This document shows positions 10,711-22,300 of a DNA stretch of 64,000 nucleotides, piece by piece. The notes beneath the pieces are model-generated. The model made no database searches, had not been told where the DNA came from, and was given only the letters and a program-made list of their open reading frames with translations. Position 1 is the stretch's first letter, and each line of letters begins with the position of its first letter. Made by a program: the position numbers and the translations under genes. Source of the DNA: Congeria kusceri (lineage: Eukaryota; Mollusca; Bivalvia; Myida; Dreissenidae); contig CM051034.1 in the NCBI GenBank assembly GCA_027627225.1, positions 42,927,048-42,991,047 of the forward strand, given 5' to 3'.

Positions 10711-10940
10711 CTAGCAAAAATGTACAACTGACAACGTTTGAGGGTTTGAACTTATCTAATGTAAATTGTGAATATGTCTTTTAATGAAAAAGATCTGATG
10801 AACTTGATCAAGATATGTTTATTTTTCACTAGCAAAATCTTCAACTAAAAACGTTTGAGGGGTTGAAGTCGTCCAATATAAATTGTAAATATTTCTTTCA
10901 ATGGAAGAGATCTGATGAACTAGAACAAGATATGTTTCAT
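10711..10940. repeat. 118-bp direct repeat, 2 units (copy A; 27570-27799 in B)
   Basis: Two diverged units each begin 'ctagcaaaat' and share caactgacaacgtttgaggg/caactaaaaacgtttgaggg, 'taaattgt' and 'gatctgatgaact'. They begin at 10711 and 10829. Both copies of the large duplication have the same two units. Confidence 0.75.
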
Positions 10941-11071
10941 TCGATTCCGTCAACGGACTTGCTCACAATAATTATTGTTTTTAGTATACAAATGTAACAT
11001 ATAACATTAATAAACCCACTGAGAATAATACTATAATATTGAGGTATAATATTTATTATAACACATGCCTG

Positions 11072-11146
11072 GCCCGGCTAGCTCAGTTGGTAAAACGCTT
11101 AACTGTCAATCCGGGGATCGTGAGTTCGAGCCCCAGCTCGCTCACA
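11072..11146 (+). pseudogene. tRNA-like sequence (copy A)
   Basis: GCCCGGCTAGCTCAGTTGGT and gttcgagcccc give good A- and B-boxes. An anticodon-loop reading CTGTCAA would place GTC (Asp) in the anticodon. The anticodon stem (cttaa against tccgg) and the acceptor stem do not pair well, and A has an extra change in the D arm (aaaacgc), so this is a pseudo-tRNA or the head of an old SINE. Sequence after it ('ttacttgtgtggggattgg') could be the SINE body. Confidence 0.5.
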
Positions 11147-12056
11147 TTACTTGTGTGGGGATTGGTTAAGAAAGTTTGAGAATTCAGCGTGTCATATTGT
11201 CATATTCGTGTCTCAGACAAAAAATAACAATTGTGCTTCCTAGATAATAACAATATATATTCGCTAATCTTTAGCCAATCAGTATTATAGTGTCGTTTAA
11301 CCAACTTACGGTATGTGTCCAATATGTTTTTCTTCATTGTTGCCTCGGAGACATAACATCAGGAGCTCGTTCGTCTTTTTTAGAGCAATATCAGAACTTT
11401 GGAAATAATCTAAAACATGTAGTGCTAAAACTCATGCTTATAATTGACCAATTAATGCTTGTTTTGTCGAGTGCACTCAGTATATGTTCCATATTGCCAT
11501 TGCCCACAGAAGACTGTTACAGTGAATGGTATAGGGGTTTTCCCAGTCAAACGGCGACAATGAGACTTTAAGTAATCTTTGTGATACACTGCACATCGGT
11601 TTAACGTCTTCATTTTACTAGCGTATACAGGCTTGCACATATATGAGTAACATGCATGCATGATATTCATGCATACTTTGATATCAAATTGGTTTTGGGG
11701 TGTGAACAGTTTTTAAGATTGCATATTGCATTTTAATAATTATATATAATAAAAAGTTTGAACAACACAAGAGAGAGCGAATGGAAATTTAACGCTTCAA
11801 AATACCAGTTTAGACGTACGGTAAATTGTAATTAACATGTGACTAACGAAGTTGTGAATAAACACAAAATATTAACCTAACCGGAATCCATATGCACCGT
11901 CGTTTAAATAAACCGTCGAGTACATTGTTTACGATAAATAAGTCTGATAAATATAAATCATACCTTTGTACTTGTGTACCTAATATATTTTATATTACAT
12001 ACTATTTAAACCGCCATAAAACATGTTTTAAACATCCAATATCGTAATTTTCACAG

Positions 12057-12202
12057 AAAAAATCAAAGAGATGTCGAAAGAAGGCGTTGCCATTTTGGTT
12101 CCGTACAGAGACAGAAAAGAACATCTGACACTTTTTATGACGGCAGTAGAACCTTTTCTTCAGAAACAAAACATCTCGTTCCATATCTTTATAATCGAGC
12201 AG
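12057..12202 (+). CDS. Beta-1,4-galactosyltransferase-like exon with PYRDR motif (copy A)
   Basis: The exon encodes EKIKEMSKEGVAILVPYRDR then KEHLTLFMTAVEPFLQKQ, NISFHIFIIEQ. VAILVPYRDR is the UDP-sugar-binding block of GT7 family beta-1,4-galactosyltransferases (PFRNR/PYRDR), followed by the usual FLxxxxPFLQxQ and IFxIEQ pattern. The boundaries are an acceptor (ttttcacag) before 12057 and a donor (cag|gtatgt) after 12202. Length is 146 bp; it enters needing one base and leaves at phase 0, which matches the exon at 54854 (AGT TCG..). Relative to copy B it has K for N and A for E, with all core motif residues intact. The enzyme would act in the Golgi lumen, transferring galactose or GalNAc from a UDP-sugar. 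Confidence 0.82.
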
Positions 12203-12247
12203 GTATGTCCAGTAAGATAATAATCAGAATCGTTATATAATTAATGA

Positions 12248-12320
12248 CACATACTTACTTACTTACTTACTAACTTACTTACTTAATTACTTACTTACTC
12301 TTACTTATTACTTACTTACG
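12248..12320. repeat. (ACTT)n microsatellite just after the galactosyltransferase exon (copy A; 29129-29180 in B)
   Basis: Imperfect acttactt repeats begin about 46 bp after the donor of the 146-bp exon. The copy B array is shorter. A like-oriented (TTAC)n array precedes the next exon, at 54625-54805. Confidence 0.88.
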
Positions 12321-12734
12321 TAGGGGAAGATCTGGGATAATCATTTAGCGCTGAAGGCAATGCAGTTGTTTGCTATTGCATAACAATGAGCAAAAAACTC
12401 GCTCTATTCAAATGTTAATAGCAACACACGTTTAAATTAAACAGAACAGATTCGAAAGGTTTATTCTGATAGTGTCCAAACGAAATTCTGTCTAAAGTTT
12501 TGAATATTAGAAATCAAGAATTCAATTTAATGACCGTTATAACATTCGTTTGTACTACAAGTTATTGAAAATGTTAGTGCACTGTTCAATATCATAGCGT
12601 CCGATGGATCTTTTCGACTCGCCCAAATAACTTAGTACAATAGGCACTGAATACTCGTTATGGTGTGTTTTGCAGAATGTTTTGCAAATATATTTAAAAT
12701 ACAATACTATTAAAATTGTATACAAGATATAGGA

Positions 12735-13170
12735 ATAATGAAACTCCAGAGACATCATCACGAGAGAAACCCTTATTACCATCCGTTGGTCCTTTATTTG
12801 AGGCAAGTGACCAATTGCCTCACTTAAAAGGGAAAATACACAATTGACAACATAGAAATCACACAATAGACACAAATGCACCAAAAAATGATTAAAGCTG
12901 GGGTCACCGCCTTGGAACTGTCAATGCAAAAACACATTGGGGGCTTAAACCGGTTTAAAGGCATGCCGAACCTCACACTTAGCCCAGAATTAATCACAAA
13001 ACACGCACTTGTAAATAAACTTTAACCTCATAGCATTGCAATTCAAATTAAATAGTAATAAAAGAGAATATTAATTCAATTGAATTACAATTTAATTACT
13101 CAATGGTTGAATGTTCACCAGAGCAACATAATTGCAACTTTCTGAGGCACGATGAAATGAAGTAAATACA
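12735..13170 (-). repeat. Dispersed repeat (copy A; about 29600-30030 in B)
   Basis: This stretch recurs in inverse orientation at 36890-37048 plus 38515-38730, where a Harbinger-like element has split it. Shared landmarks read on the minus strand are taaaccggtttaagcccccaa, 'cattgacagt', 'gcggtgac' and 'aaataaaggacc'. No coding frame was seen. It is probably an old non-autonomous element; its ends were not defined. Confidence 0.6.
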
Positions 13171-13734
13171 ATTACCAACTAAATCCCTTCATGTTGACAA
13201 GATTTCAAGACCTAGCATCGTATAATACAAATCACAGATCATCAACGTGCATCTCAGGAAGAAGCCGTAATACGTGGTGTAAAAGGACATATTACATAGC
13301 TTATAACAATCATTACTGCATGTACTTATGCAAACAGAAAATGAAAAATTGTTAATTCTACAAAAACGTGAATCAAATACCAAATATCATATTTTGGGGT
13401 CCATGTGCCGTAGACACTTACTTGTTAATCGTTATAACGCGTTTGGGGATAGGTTTTTAAGCTGTTACTGCTTAAATTAAATGGATATATATTAAAGCTG
13501 TTTACCCAACGAGAATATATAATTATTGACAGTTAAAAGAAATTCTCTAGCAAAAACTAACAGGCAGGTGCTACTGAGGATCGACAAATTATACCCCTTT
13601 GATTGATACTACTGTATCAGTTTATAAATAACGTTTTTAGCATCCAATTTTGCATATTTACACATACGTAAACGTTTTAAATATCACTATAAAATGATGG
13701 GTGAGACATTCCATTAACCAATACAGATTTTAAG

Positions 13735-13992
13735 GAAACATTATATCTAGAAACCAAACTAAAGTATTTTTTTAAAAACGTAGTAAACTTTTTGTGTAGT
13801 CCATGAAACAAAAATCCTTGATTTAATAATTTCTTAGTTAGAGAAAGGTTACGTTTGTTGAAATCAGTTACTCATGAACAGGCTCTTGCATAACGAACTA
13901 ACTGCGAAATATAAATGCCATACGGACTCTACGGAATATTACCATCTAAGAAAGGGAAATTAACAATATCAAAATTGAAATCATCATACAAT
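13735..13992 (-). pseudogene. Penelope-like reverse transcriptase fragment (copy A, truncated)
   Basis: The minus-strand translation gives FDFDIVNFPFLDGNIP, YGIYISQLVRYARACS and NKRNLSLTKKLLNQGFLFH, with in-frame stops after GNIP and after RACS. These match the C-terminal part of the RT at 32485-33345. The upstream half, including the catalytic YIDD, is missing because A lacks about 665 bp kept by B (30787-31450). Confidence 0.65.
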
Positions 13993-13998
13993 TGCAAT

Positions 13999-14098
13999 GA
14001 AACTCAGGACTCGGCAAAGAAACTCAGGACTCGGCAAAGAAACTCAGGACTCGGCAAAGAAACACAGGACTCGGCAAAGAAACTCAGGACTCGGCTAA
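13999..14098. repeat. 20-bp tandem repeat, 5 units (copy A only)
   Basis: Five head-to-tail units of gaaactcaggactcggcaaa (one with cac for ctc) lie next to the breakpoint of the Penelope-like deletion. Copy B has a single unit at 31464-31483. Confidence 0.93.
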
Positions 14099-14159
14099 TA
14101 AAGTCGGACACTGTTCACATTGAGATTTATGTGTGCAGTTCGCACGAAACAGTTATGAG

Positions 14160-15027
14160 AGCAATAGATGATCTGGGGCCAAATTCCAGAAACATCTTAA
14201 GTAAAATTGTATCCTTAACCTTAAAAAAACCCAGTTTAACATTTTATTCCATTTGGAAAAGACATTGTGCTTAGTGTTTATTAGTTATCAAATTATTATT
14301 AACTACTGTGTACTGAAATATAATGGAATTCACTAATTTAGTTTTTTTCAATAACAATACAAAAATTGGCACTTTAGTGAAAATATTTTTAATGCACACA
14401 AAGATATAAGCCCTTGAGTTGACTATCCCATTTACGATTGTCAATTTTAATGATGTGGCCATAGTTATTCAATGTAATATAATAGTACTTGCCATACAGT
14501 ACTTTCCACACTACAACATTTTATCCAGTTCGTAAATCTGGAGATCTGGACACATATTGACAGAGCTCCAAAATTCTTTACAGAGTTTAAACCATTTAAG
14601 TCATGGTAAATTTTAAATGAACAAGCCACATATTTAAGGAATTTTATGAGTTTAAAGAATTTAATTAAGTTTCCTCTAAGGAGCTTTGTGGATATGGACC
14701 CAGCGGTTCGTATTATATAAACAATATTTTTGAGAAAATAAGGACAAACAAGAAAGAAATTACATTCAAGCTATATGCGAACTCTTTTAAAGTTACGATT
14801 GTAAGGTTGAGTTACTAGATGCGTATTTTTATTAGTAGCCTTTTATACTGAAGCATAGGTCGGAATATATGTAGAGAGTTAATAAAATAAAAATCATTAA
14901 GTAGACATGAAACCATTCCAGCTAAGTGAGATGTCGTTTTTTTTCTGAAAATTTAAATAGGGTCACAAGTGTGCCTTACACTAGTTAGGCATCAGATTTT
15001 CAGTCACTTGTCGGGTATATATCTTAT
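14160..15027. other. Non-coding right part of the duplicated unit (copy A; about 31545-32412 in B)
   Basis: No gene or RNA was recognised. Copies differ by scattered substitutions and one- to two-base indels. Confidence 0.5.
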
Positions 15028-15049
15028 TTGTTTAGTCATGGCTTTTTTG

Positions 15050-15640
15050 GAGGGTTAGCCTTTTACATTAAAAATAACATCAACTATGAGGTATTGAGTG
15101 TGAATGACTCTTTTAAAGCGGATGGTAGTGCTGTTATCGAAGTGCTGGCAATTAAGGTTATCATAAATAAGAACCGACCTCTCATCCTGGTTAACATATA
15201 CTCAAGAGGATGTGATCTTGAGTCTTTTTATAAAATTAGCACACAATTACGGACCATTAAAGGACCCCATGATGTCATCTACACGGGGGACTTTAATGCA
15301 CATCACCCCGCTTGGAGTTCCCCTAAATCTGATGCGGGAGGTAAAGCAGTCACAGCCTGGTTGGAAGAGCAAGACCTCATTCTGCTCAATGACGGTTCGC
15401 CAACCAGGCTTGACTACACAGGAGCCATGACTCAAATAGACCTCATCGTAGCCAGCCTGAGATTTCTAGCACTTCTGCCTGGGAACCGTTACCTGATAGC
15501 CTAGGATCTGACCACTTCCCTCAAATAGTCACTCTGTGTAACTATATTACACAGGGAACTGATACCCAGGGTTCAGGGGAACCTAGATTTATATTTAATA
15601 AGGCTAACTGGGATCAGTTTAGGGACCTCTGTGCAGATCT
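15050..15640 (+). pseudogene. LINE ORF2: APE-type endonuclease domain, frameshifted
   Basis: The frame reads GLAFYIKNNINYEV, then IYTGDFNAHHPAWSS, the GDFNAHH block of APE-like LINE endonucleases. It stops at 15502, but the next frame supplies PDSLGSDHFPQIVT, the terminal SDH motif, so a frameshift lies near 15460. A second shift near 15680 leads into the RT frame. The N-terminus is missing and the first codons (15028-15049) belong to the duplicated unit. Confidence 0.8.
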
Positions 15641-17332
15641 TTCCCTGGCAGACATTCACACTCAAGATCCTCTTCTATTTTGCAAAAAATCTTACCAACA
15701 AACTGCTGTCCATAGCTGAATGCAGCATACCGGTCTCTTCTGGCCGGAACAAACGCAACAAATCAGTACCGTGGTGGAGCGATGAATTCGCCAAGGCTGT
15801 ACAGGACAGAAAAAAAGCACTAAAAATCTTTAAAAATAACCCCGCGGAGCATAATCTTAAAAATTATAGGTCTCTAGAAAACACTGCGAAGCGGGTCATT
15901 TTGGAAGCTAAAAAGCAAAATTGGAAAGAATTCTGTGAATCCCTTGAAACTAAACACTCTACTGCAAAGAAGTTTTGGCAAAAAATTCACAGAATTAAAG
16001 GAATTCCGTACTGTCCTGTGCCTTTACTTAAAATTAAAGGCGAAATTGCCTGTACCCCAAGAGACAAGGCTCAATTTTTGGTTCAACATTTCAAATCTGT
16101 ATCTAGTGATTCAAACCTGCCTTCTGAAACTCTGGACCATCCAAAACTGTTTGAATCACATACTAAACACATTTTAACTGAGACTGGGGATAATAACTGC
16201 CCACTAAATCAACCATTTTCTCTTTCGGAATTAAAAGCAGCCATTGGTGGCCGGAAGGACTCTGCCGCGGGACCTGATAGACTTTCTTATCTGATGTTCA
16301 AGAACATGTCAGATCACATTTTATATTTCTGGCTTGAATTGTACAACAGGGTGTACACGACGGGTCTTATACCACCCGAGTGGAAGCAGGCTACAGTGAT
16401 ACCGGTACCAAAACCTGGAAAAGATAAATCAGATCCAAAATCTTATAGACCAATAAGTCTCACTTCTCACGCTGGTAAATTATTAGAAATCATGATCAAA
16501 AATAGACTTGAGCACTTATTGGAAACACACCATATTTTGAACCCCTTCCAGTCTGGCTTTAGGAAAGGGCGTTCTACCCTAGACCAGCTAGCTAGGCTAC
16601 AACATGACATTATTTTGGCTAAAAATCGAGGGCAGTCAGTACTTGCAATATTTTTGGATCTTCAAGCTGCCTTCGATTTAACTTGGACTTTCGGCATCTT
16701 AACAAAGCTGGCTGATTATGGTATCACCGGACGCTGCTTGCACTATGTAAGGGCTTTCCTGGAGGGTCGTAAGATCAAGGTCAGAGTCGATGGTGTGAGT
16801 TCAGACGAAGCAATAACTGAAAGAGGCACCCCTCAAGGGTCTGTCATCTCTCCCCTGCTGTTCTCCATCATTGTCAATGACCTGCCTGAAACCGTTAAAT
16901 CATCAGGCATGGTTATCTCCCAATTTGCCGATGACTCCGGCACCTGGTTAATGGGGTCCAAGCTGTCAACACTGCAAAAAAAGGCCCAAGCAGGGCTGGA
17001 CTCTATATGGAAATGGGCCATTGAATGGGGATTCAAAATTTCACCCACAAAAACAGTAGAAATCCTGTTTGGCAATCAAAAACAGCACTCTTTGAACTTT
17101 AGGCGGCACCAAAATCATTTTTGAAAAAGTGGTGAAATTTCTAGGTATGTACCTAGATAAACAGTTAACATTTATTCACCACTTCAAATATTTGGCAAAA
17201 AGGTGCGAAAAGGACTTAAATTTAATGAGGATGTTGAGAGGCACAGGTTTCGGGTCCGATAAAAATAGCCTCCTTCTCCTCTACAAGTCCCTTATTCGTC
17301 CAAAGATAGATTATGGGGCCCAAATCTATTAA
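15641..17332 (+). pseudogene. LINE ORF2: reverse transcriptase domain
   Basis: Residues typical of non-LTR RT appear in order: AAGPDRLSYLMFKNM, WKQATVIPVPKPGKD, SYRPISLTSHAGKLLE, FQSGFRKGRSTLDQL, FLDLQAAFD (motif A), GTPQGSVISPLLFS (motif B) and SQFADDSGTW (motif C, with F for the more common Y). The catalytic aspartates are kept. The frame breaks near 17100 and continues as VKFLGMYLDKQLTF to YKSLIRPKIDYG. Downstream of 17332 the thumb and connection region is scattered over three frames to about 17760. Confidence 0.9.
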
Positions 17333-17764
17333 TGTGCTACGCCAAACGCCCTCAAAATGGTAGATTCCACACAAAACAAGGCCCTCAGGATAGCCCTACG
17401 GGCACTGCCGTGTACACCGGGTTGTACATTAGAGGAGGAGGCCGGAGTGCTGCCCCTCAACCTGCGCCGAAACAACAAACCCTCCAATATTGGGCCAGGG
17501 CCCAGTCCAGACACGGCTCAAACCCCGTTAACAAGCTCTTTGGGACGGGCACCTTCATCAGGGGCCGGGAGCTTAAAAAGAAGCATGTTGCCTTCCAATT
17601 TGGGGCCAGCGCCCAGACCCTGGTGGAGGAGGCCGGTCTCAAGGAGGTTGCTGTGGCAGACCTGAATCCCTCCGAACCCCCCCCCCCCCACCCGGCTGCT
17701 TCACTCCCCGGATGTCGACAACTATCTATCTACAATAGTAACGAAATCTGACTCTCCGCACCTC

Positions 17765-18637
17765 GTGAGGTCAGAAGCTCGCAATTATATTAATATTCAG
17801 TATTTAAAAATGTATACAGACGGCTCCAAATGCCCTGACTCTGGCTTGGTAGCCAATTCATTCGTAATTCGCTCCAAAAAAATTATAAGGACATTCAGAC
17901 TCAGCAACAATCTTTCTATATATTCGGCGGAACCTTTGGCCATTAGCTTTGCAATGTGCTGGATATTAGTTAACAAGCCAACAAAGACTGCTATATTCTC
18001 GGACTCTCTATCATCACTAGAGTCCATCAAAAATAGAAATAGCAGGTCTAGGCCTGATATTTTAAATGAAATTTTGGAACTGAATCAAAAGAGCCTAGAC
18101 AAATCTTTACAGGTAACTTTAGTTTGGTGCCCAGCACATGTCGACATCCCGGGGAATGATCAGGCGGACAGGGAGGCTAAGGAGGGTCTCAAAAGGGAGT
18201 CGGTCAATATAGGGGTCCCACTAGCCCCAACAGAAATATACTCCCGGGCCAAGGCCTATGTTATGCGTGAGTGGAACAAAATACCACCCGCTAACACTTC
18301 ATATAAAGCCCCTTTCCCAACTGCCCAGAAAACCCTCAGTCGGCCGCATCAATATTTTTCCAATATCATTATAGACAAATGCATTAGCCGACTAAGGATG
18401 GGGACCAGTCTTTTGCCTGCTAGTGCGGAAAAGTATATTTTAAAGCTGGACCATCTCTGTCCTCAATGTGGGATCCCCTTCACAGCAGACCACCTGCTGA
18501 CACAGTGCCCCCAGTTCTCTACACAGAGAGAACAGCTTAAATTCACTCTTTCCAAATTAAACATTGATTTTACCCTTAATAATATCTTAGATCCTACTGG
18601 CAAAAATAAATTACCAGTGTACAAATCTCCATTGTAA
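17765..18637 (+). pseudogene. LINE ORF2: RNase H domain and C-terminal zinc knuckle
   Basis: The 290-codon frame carries KMYTDGSK (first Asp), an acidic AEPLAISFA, TAIFSDSLSSLES (Asp) and LVWCPAHVDIPGNDQADREA (His and Asp), the four-residue RNase H1 active site. The C-terminal CPQCGIPFTADHLLTQCPQF gives a C-x2-C-x8-H-x4-C knuckle typical of RNase H-bearing LINEs. The last codons (18627-18637) are from copy B of the duplication, so the natural stop is lost or close. Confidence 0.85.
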
Positions 18638-19042
18638 TTATCAAACTGATTAGCATTCACAAACATGTACACAGCAAAACCTGTTTATTTGTATTTATTA
18701 AGCACATACTTCTAATGGCTTAAATATAATGGCTTAAGTATAATGTTGTGTTTTAACTATCAACAGTGACTGGAGTGTATGTTCATGCACATTGAACTAA
18801 GTTTATATATGTGTTCGTTTTAAACGTATATACTTTGTACTTATTAATTAAAATGACGTAAATGGATTGACCACGAATTACGAGCAGTGTGCATGTTTGT
18901 CCATAATTTCATTTTGGAACTAAACAATTGTTTCTGTAATGCGAGCCCTTAAATGTTATCAAAAATACCAAACCAACCTTCCGTACTTTGATTTACAAAC
19001 AACTTATTACGCATTTACAGTATGTGACGCAATTTTAGCGAA

Positions 19043-19050
19043 TGACGTCA
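19043..19050. promoter_or_regulatory. Palindromic CRE-type site TGACGTCA (copy B)
   Basis: This is the copy B equivalent of the site at 1779-1786, with identical surroundings, including the downstream 'tttataa'. The same caveat applies: only the word match supports it. Confidence 0.25.
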
Positions 19051-21208
19051 TTTATAACCAGAAAAACTGTGACGAAACAAATCAGTTTTCTCTGAACTTT
19101 CAGTTTTGTTGTGACAACGATTGTGTCGTGTTTGCTTTTATTTTTAGTAACATACATTACTGATTTAATAAATCGTGCATGGACGAATTCAGATATTATT
19201 CTGAATGTGAATGTGTCATTTGGATAAATAATATAGATCTATTTTGAGACTTTGAATAGGAATAAAATCAAACTTTCTGACCAGTCATTGCGATTTCGTA
19301 AATAGTGTTTCTGGTCAGAATGGTTCACATGCAATTAATATAATGATTTTTAAACATTAAGGCCTATGGATACAAGAAACGGGAATTAAAGTGCTTATTG
19401 TTGGATTTTTATTGTTCGAAGCAATGGATTGAATTTGAGTACAGTACAGTAAATGTTTCCGATTTGTTCAATTTTGTTCAGTGATTCTTTTTCTCAAACT
19501 CAAAGATGCATATAGATCCCTCAGCATATATTTAATCAATTTAAGGTAGAAAAACCCTAATGCGACTCTTTTCAGACCTTGATTTTCTTCTTATCTTTGA
19601 TAATTAAATCTATTATGAGACTAAACTGTGAAATATAAACAAAATCTAACCACACGTTTTGACAAAAATGCGATTTTTCTTATAACCCCTCATTTTTCTA
19701 CTTCAACCTAAAATTCTGATGGGGTACACTTACAAAAATGACTGACATATTGTCAAAATGTATTTTATTTATTCCCGAATAGCTTTAATTTATGCGTTAA
19801 AGGTGTATCTTATGAAAAAGTATAACAAACATAAGTACTAAAGTTGACCAACAATACTTATTACATTAAATTTGGCTAAGCATATGGTAAAAACAACAGA
19901 TTTCATTACAGTAAAAATACGCCAAACACCAATTATTGTAATTTTTTTTGTACTTTTATTTCATAGTATGTCAAAATCAGTAATACCAAAATATAATATA
20001 ACCTTATCTGAGAGGAAAATGGTATAAACTGACATAGGTTCAATACAAATAATCTCAAGGTATAAATTTGGACTGAAGCAACCCTATGTTATAAAAAAAG
20101 AAAGAAAAATAAGACAAGTAAAAAAGCAAATATTTTCCTTTTATGTTAATTTTTTTTTCTCTTATAATTAAAATCTATTAGCAGTATCGATATTAAATAA
20201 ATTAGTTTTGCATTAATGTTAAAGAAATAGTGTTTTGTGTAAACATTTTAAATACAAATGTAACTAGCTGAGGTTCACATATCCTTGGTTACCAAATTCA
20301 GAAAAAGAATAAACATTTTTATAAGTGTGTGTTTCAAAAAATTCGATGGACATTTTCATTACATTGGGTTAACAGGTTTCAAAAAAGTGGCAAATCTGTG
20401 TGATAACTTCATCAAGACTCTTCTTGACGCTTGTGACTATTGGTAAAATGTCACTGTTTTTGGATAAAAAGGTGTTTCTTAGACCATTCTCATCATTTCG
20501 CCGATACATAATTTTCAGATGTTTTTTACAGCGGTAGATCTCGTCAAAATTCCACAGTGGAACAGGCCCAAGTTTACACAAATTAACAGTATTTTAAATT
20601 ATCCAACAGAATACCAAACTCGATCACCCGACGTCCCGCTCTCCACCCATCTCGACTGACTATTTTTCCAAGTTTTTGGTGTGAATGAATGTTATTTCAC
20701 AGCAAGGAGCACGTATCTCCTTTACGCAGATATGTTTTTATATACGAATAATAATGTTCAATTATACTAATAATCCTCGGACGTTTATTTATAACTATTT
20801 TAACTTAAGTGTAAGGAAATACACCAGCAATATCGCGAAAATGTCATGATTAAATGTAAACAGAAATTCCCAACAATTACGTCATTTGAAGGTATTCCCC
20901 ATGCCAGAGTACCTTGTTTTTCTTCAAACTACATTTTTACTTTCATCTTTAAAGACAAATAAGCATTTATTTCACACATTTAATTGAAAATAACTCAACA
21001 TTCGAAAAATAATATTTATTTCGCGAAAATAATTTCTGTTTCGGATCAGATAGATTAGATTTACGGTAAGTGGCGAATGGGCCGAAGTTAACCGATATTT
21101 CGTTGTCGGTGACGTCGCGCGATCGGATTCTCTTCGATTATCGAAAAATCGTCCGCGGCCAATGATATTATATAACGGCCCGTAATCGACGTCAATTTGT
21201 TGCTATTT

Positions 21209-21523
21209 TTAGTAACAATATGTATCATATAGTGTTTTGTTTACTTGTTTGGTATTTTCTATAACGTCACCAAAAGTTTTCTCTGTCATAGTAATCCTAT
21301 TAATACGTTGTGTATGCAGTATTGATTTATATTCCTTTGGGATCGCAGATACTAGTGAGTTGTAGTTTAAAAATTCATTTGAGTCAATGTTATACAGATA
21401 CGGCATTTCGCCAAAGGTATAGTATAGTCGGCATCTGTTTCTCGCGGTATCTCTATTTCCGCGGTCATTGTTTATCTTTTGATTGTCATGCTTAATTGTC
21501 AAAATCAAACCTATTTTTGGTTT
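21209..21523 (-). pseudogene. L1/Tx1-like LINE ORF2 fragment, post-RT region (copy B, 3' part)
   Basis: This is the duplicate of 3946-4260 with two amino-acid differences (one G to R in each of two places in the open frame). The same FLNYNSLVSAIPKEYKS block is present. The open frame surviving in both copies reflects recent duplication rather than selection. Confidence 0.55.
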
Positions 21524-22300
21524 TCATAAAGAAACCAATAAGTTACAAATGATTTTATTTGGAAACAATCAAGTTATATGACTTTAAATCATAAATCTTA
21601 ATAACTTTCGTATCATCTTGCAGCCATCAGTAGACATTAGACGGTCAATGTAGGTCACAATATACTAAAAGATTTCCTTAACAAATTCAATGTAAAAGCA
21701 ATAAATTCACCAAAAAATAAACTCAACATTTTGCGCGTAGAGACCCTCATAACCATACCTTTTCTTAAAGAGCATTCCGAGCCGAATTGATTTAGACAAT
21801 AAAAAAGATAGGTCATGTGATATGTAAGAAAGAACTCGACGCGAATCAAAGTTCACTGTTTTACGGCCATCTTTTTACCGGCTACTCTCCAGTTGAAGGT
21901 ATACTGCCAACTGTCAGTCTCGTCATGTAGTCTCCAACCTTCAAGCGAAACAGTGAATTTTTAGTACACAACAATGTTTTTCCTACCACACGTACAAAGA
22001 AATATTCAAAAATAAAGTCATGGCAAGTGACTATACAGAAAATTGTGTCTTCAAATAAATGGTGTTGATTTATTTAGAGAGTATAGTATACTGTAACCTG
22101 TATACACTTTCGTCTGCTTAGGTTAATTTGTAGAACATTTTGTTTCATAATATTTATAAAAGGTTACAATCAAACAATTTTTAGTTAATTTGTGTTATTT
22201 GTGTTTGTTCATCAAATAACAGCAAACTTATTTCAAAACAAAAGCTTTACCGCGAGATTACCGATGATGTAATTTTTCAAGATGGCCGCATGGTGCATTG

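Larger units (their letters stand above)
1363..15049 (+). repeat. Copy A of a ~13.7-kb head-to-tail duplication
   Basis: The whole interval recurs in the same order and orientation at 18627-32434. Within the first kilobase I see about one substitution; later parts differ by scattered substitutions and repeat-number changes. The left edge is 'ctccattgtaattatc' (1363), matched at 18627. The right edge is 'atggcttttttg', ending at 15049 and 32434. The unit holds an L1-like LINE fragment, the 477-bp TIR element, a CpG-rich fold-back element, a candidate signal-anchor exon, a SINE, a tRNA-like sequence, a 52-bp tandem array and a galactosyltransferase exon. Copy A lacks about 665 bp of a Penelope-like element present in B. 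Confidence 0.92.
15050..18626 (+). mobile_element. Truncated non-LTR retrotransposon (endonuclease, RT, RNase H) between copies A and B
   Basis: The block is more GC-rich than its surroundings and occurs once, exactly between the duplicate units. In order it holds APE-type endonuclease, reverse transcriptase, RNase H and a CPQC...H...C zinc-knuckle segment, the order found in I/R1-related LINEs with RNase H (family knowledge). It starts inside the endonuclease domain (GLAFYIKNN) and ends within a few codons of the C-terminal stop with no 3' UTR or poly-A, so both ends are cut. There are several frameshifts. No target duplication is seen, since both edges are duplication breakpoints. Confidence 0.88.

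Noticed and set aside
11072..11146. Functional tRNA-Asp or tRNA-Lys gene
   Set aside because: A and B boxes are good but the anticodon and acceptor stems do not pair in either copy.
13915..14274. 119-codon + strand frame with a repeated motif
   Set aside because: It is antisense to the Penelope-like remnant and runs through the 20-bp tandem array; the frame is absent in copy B.
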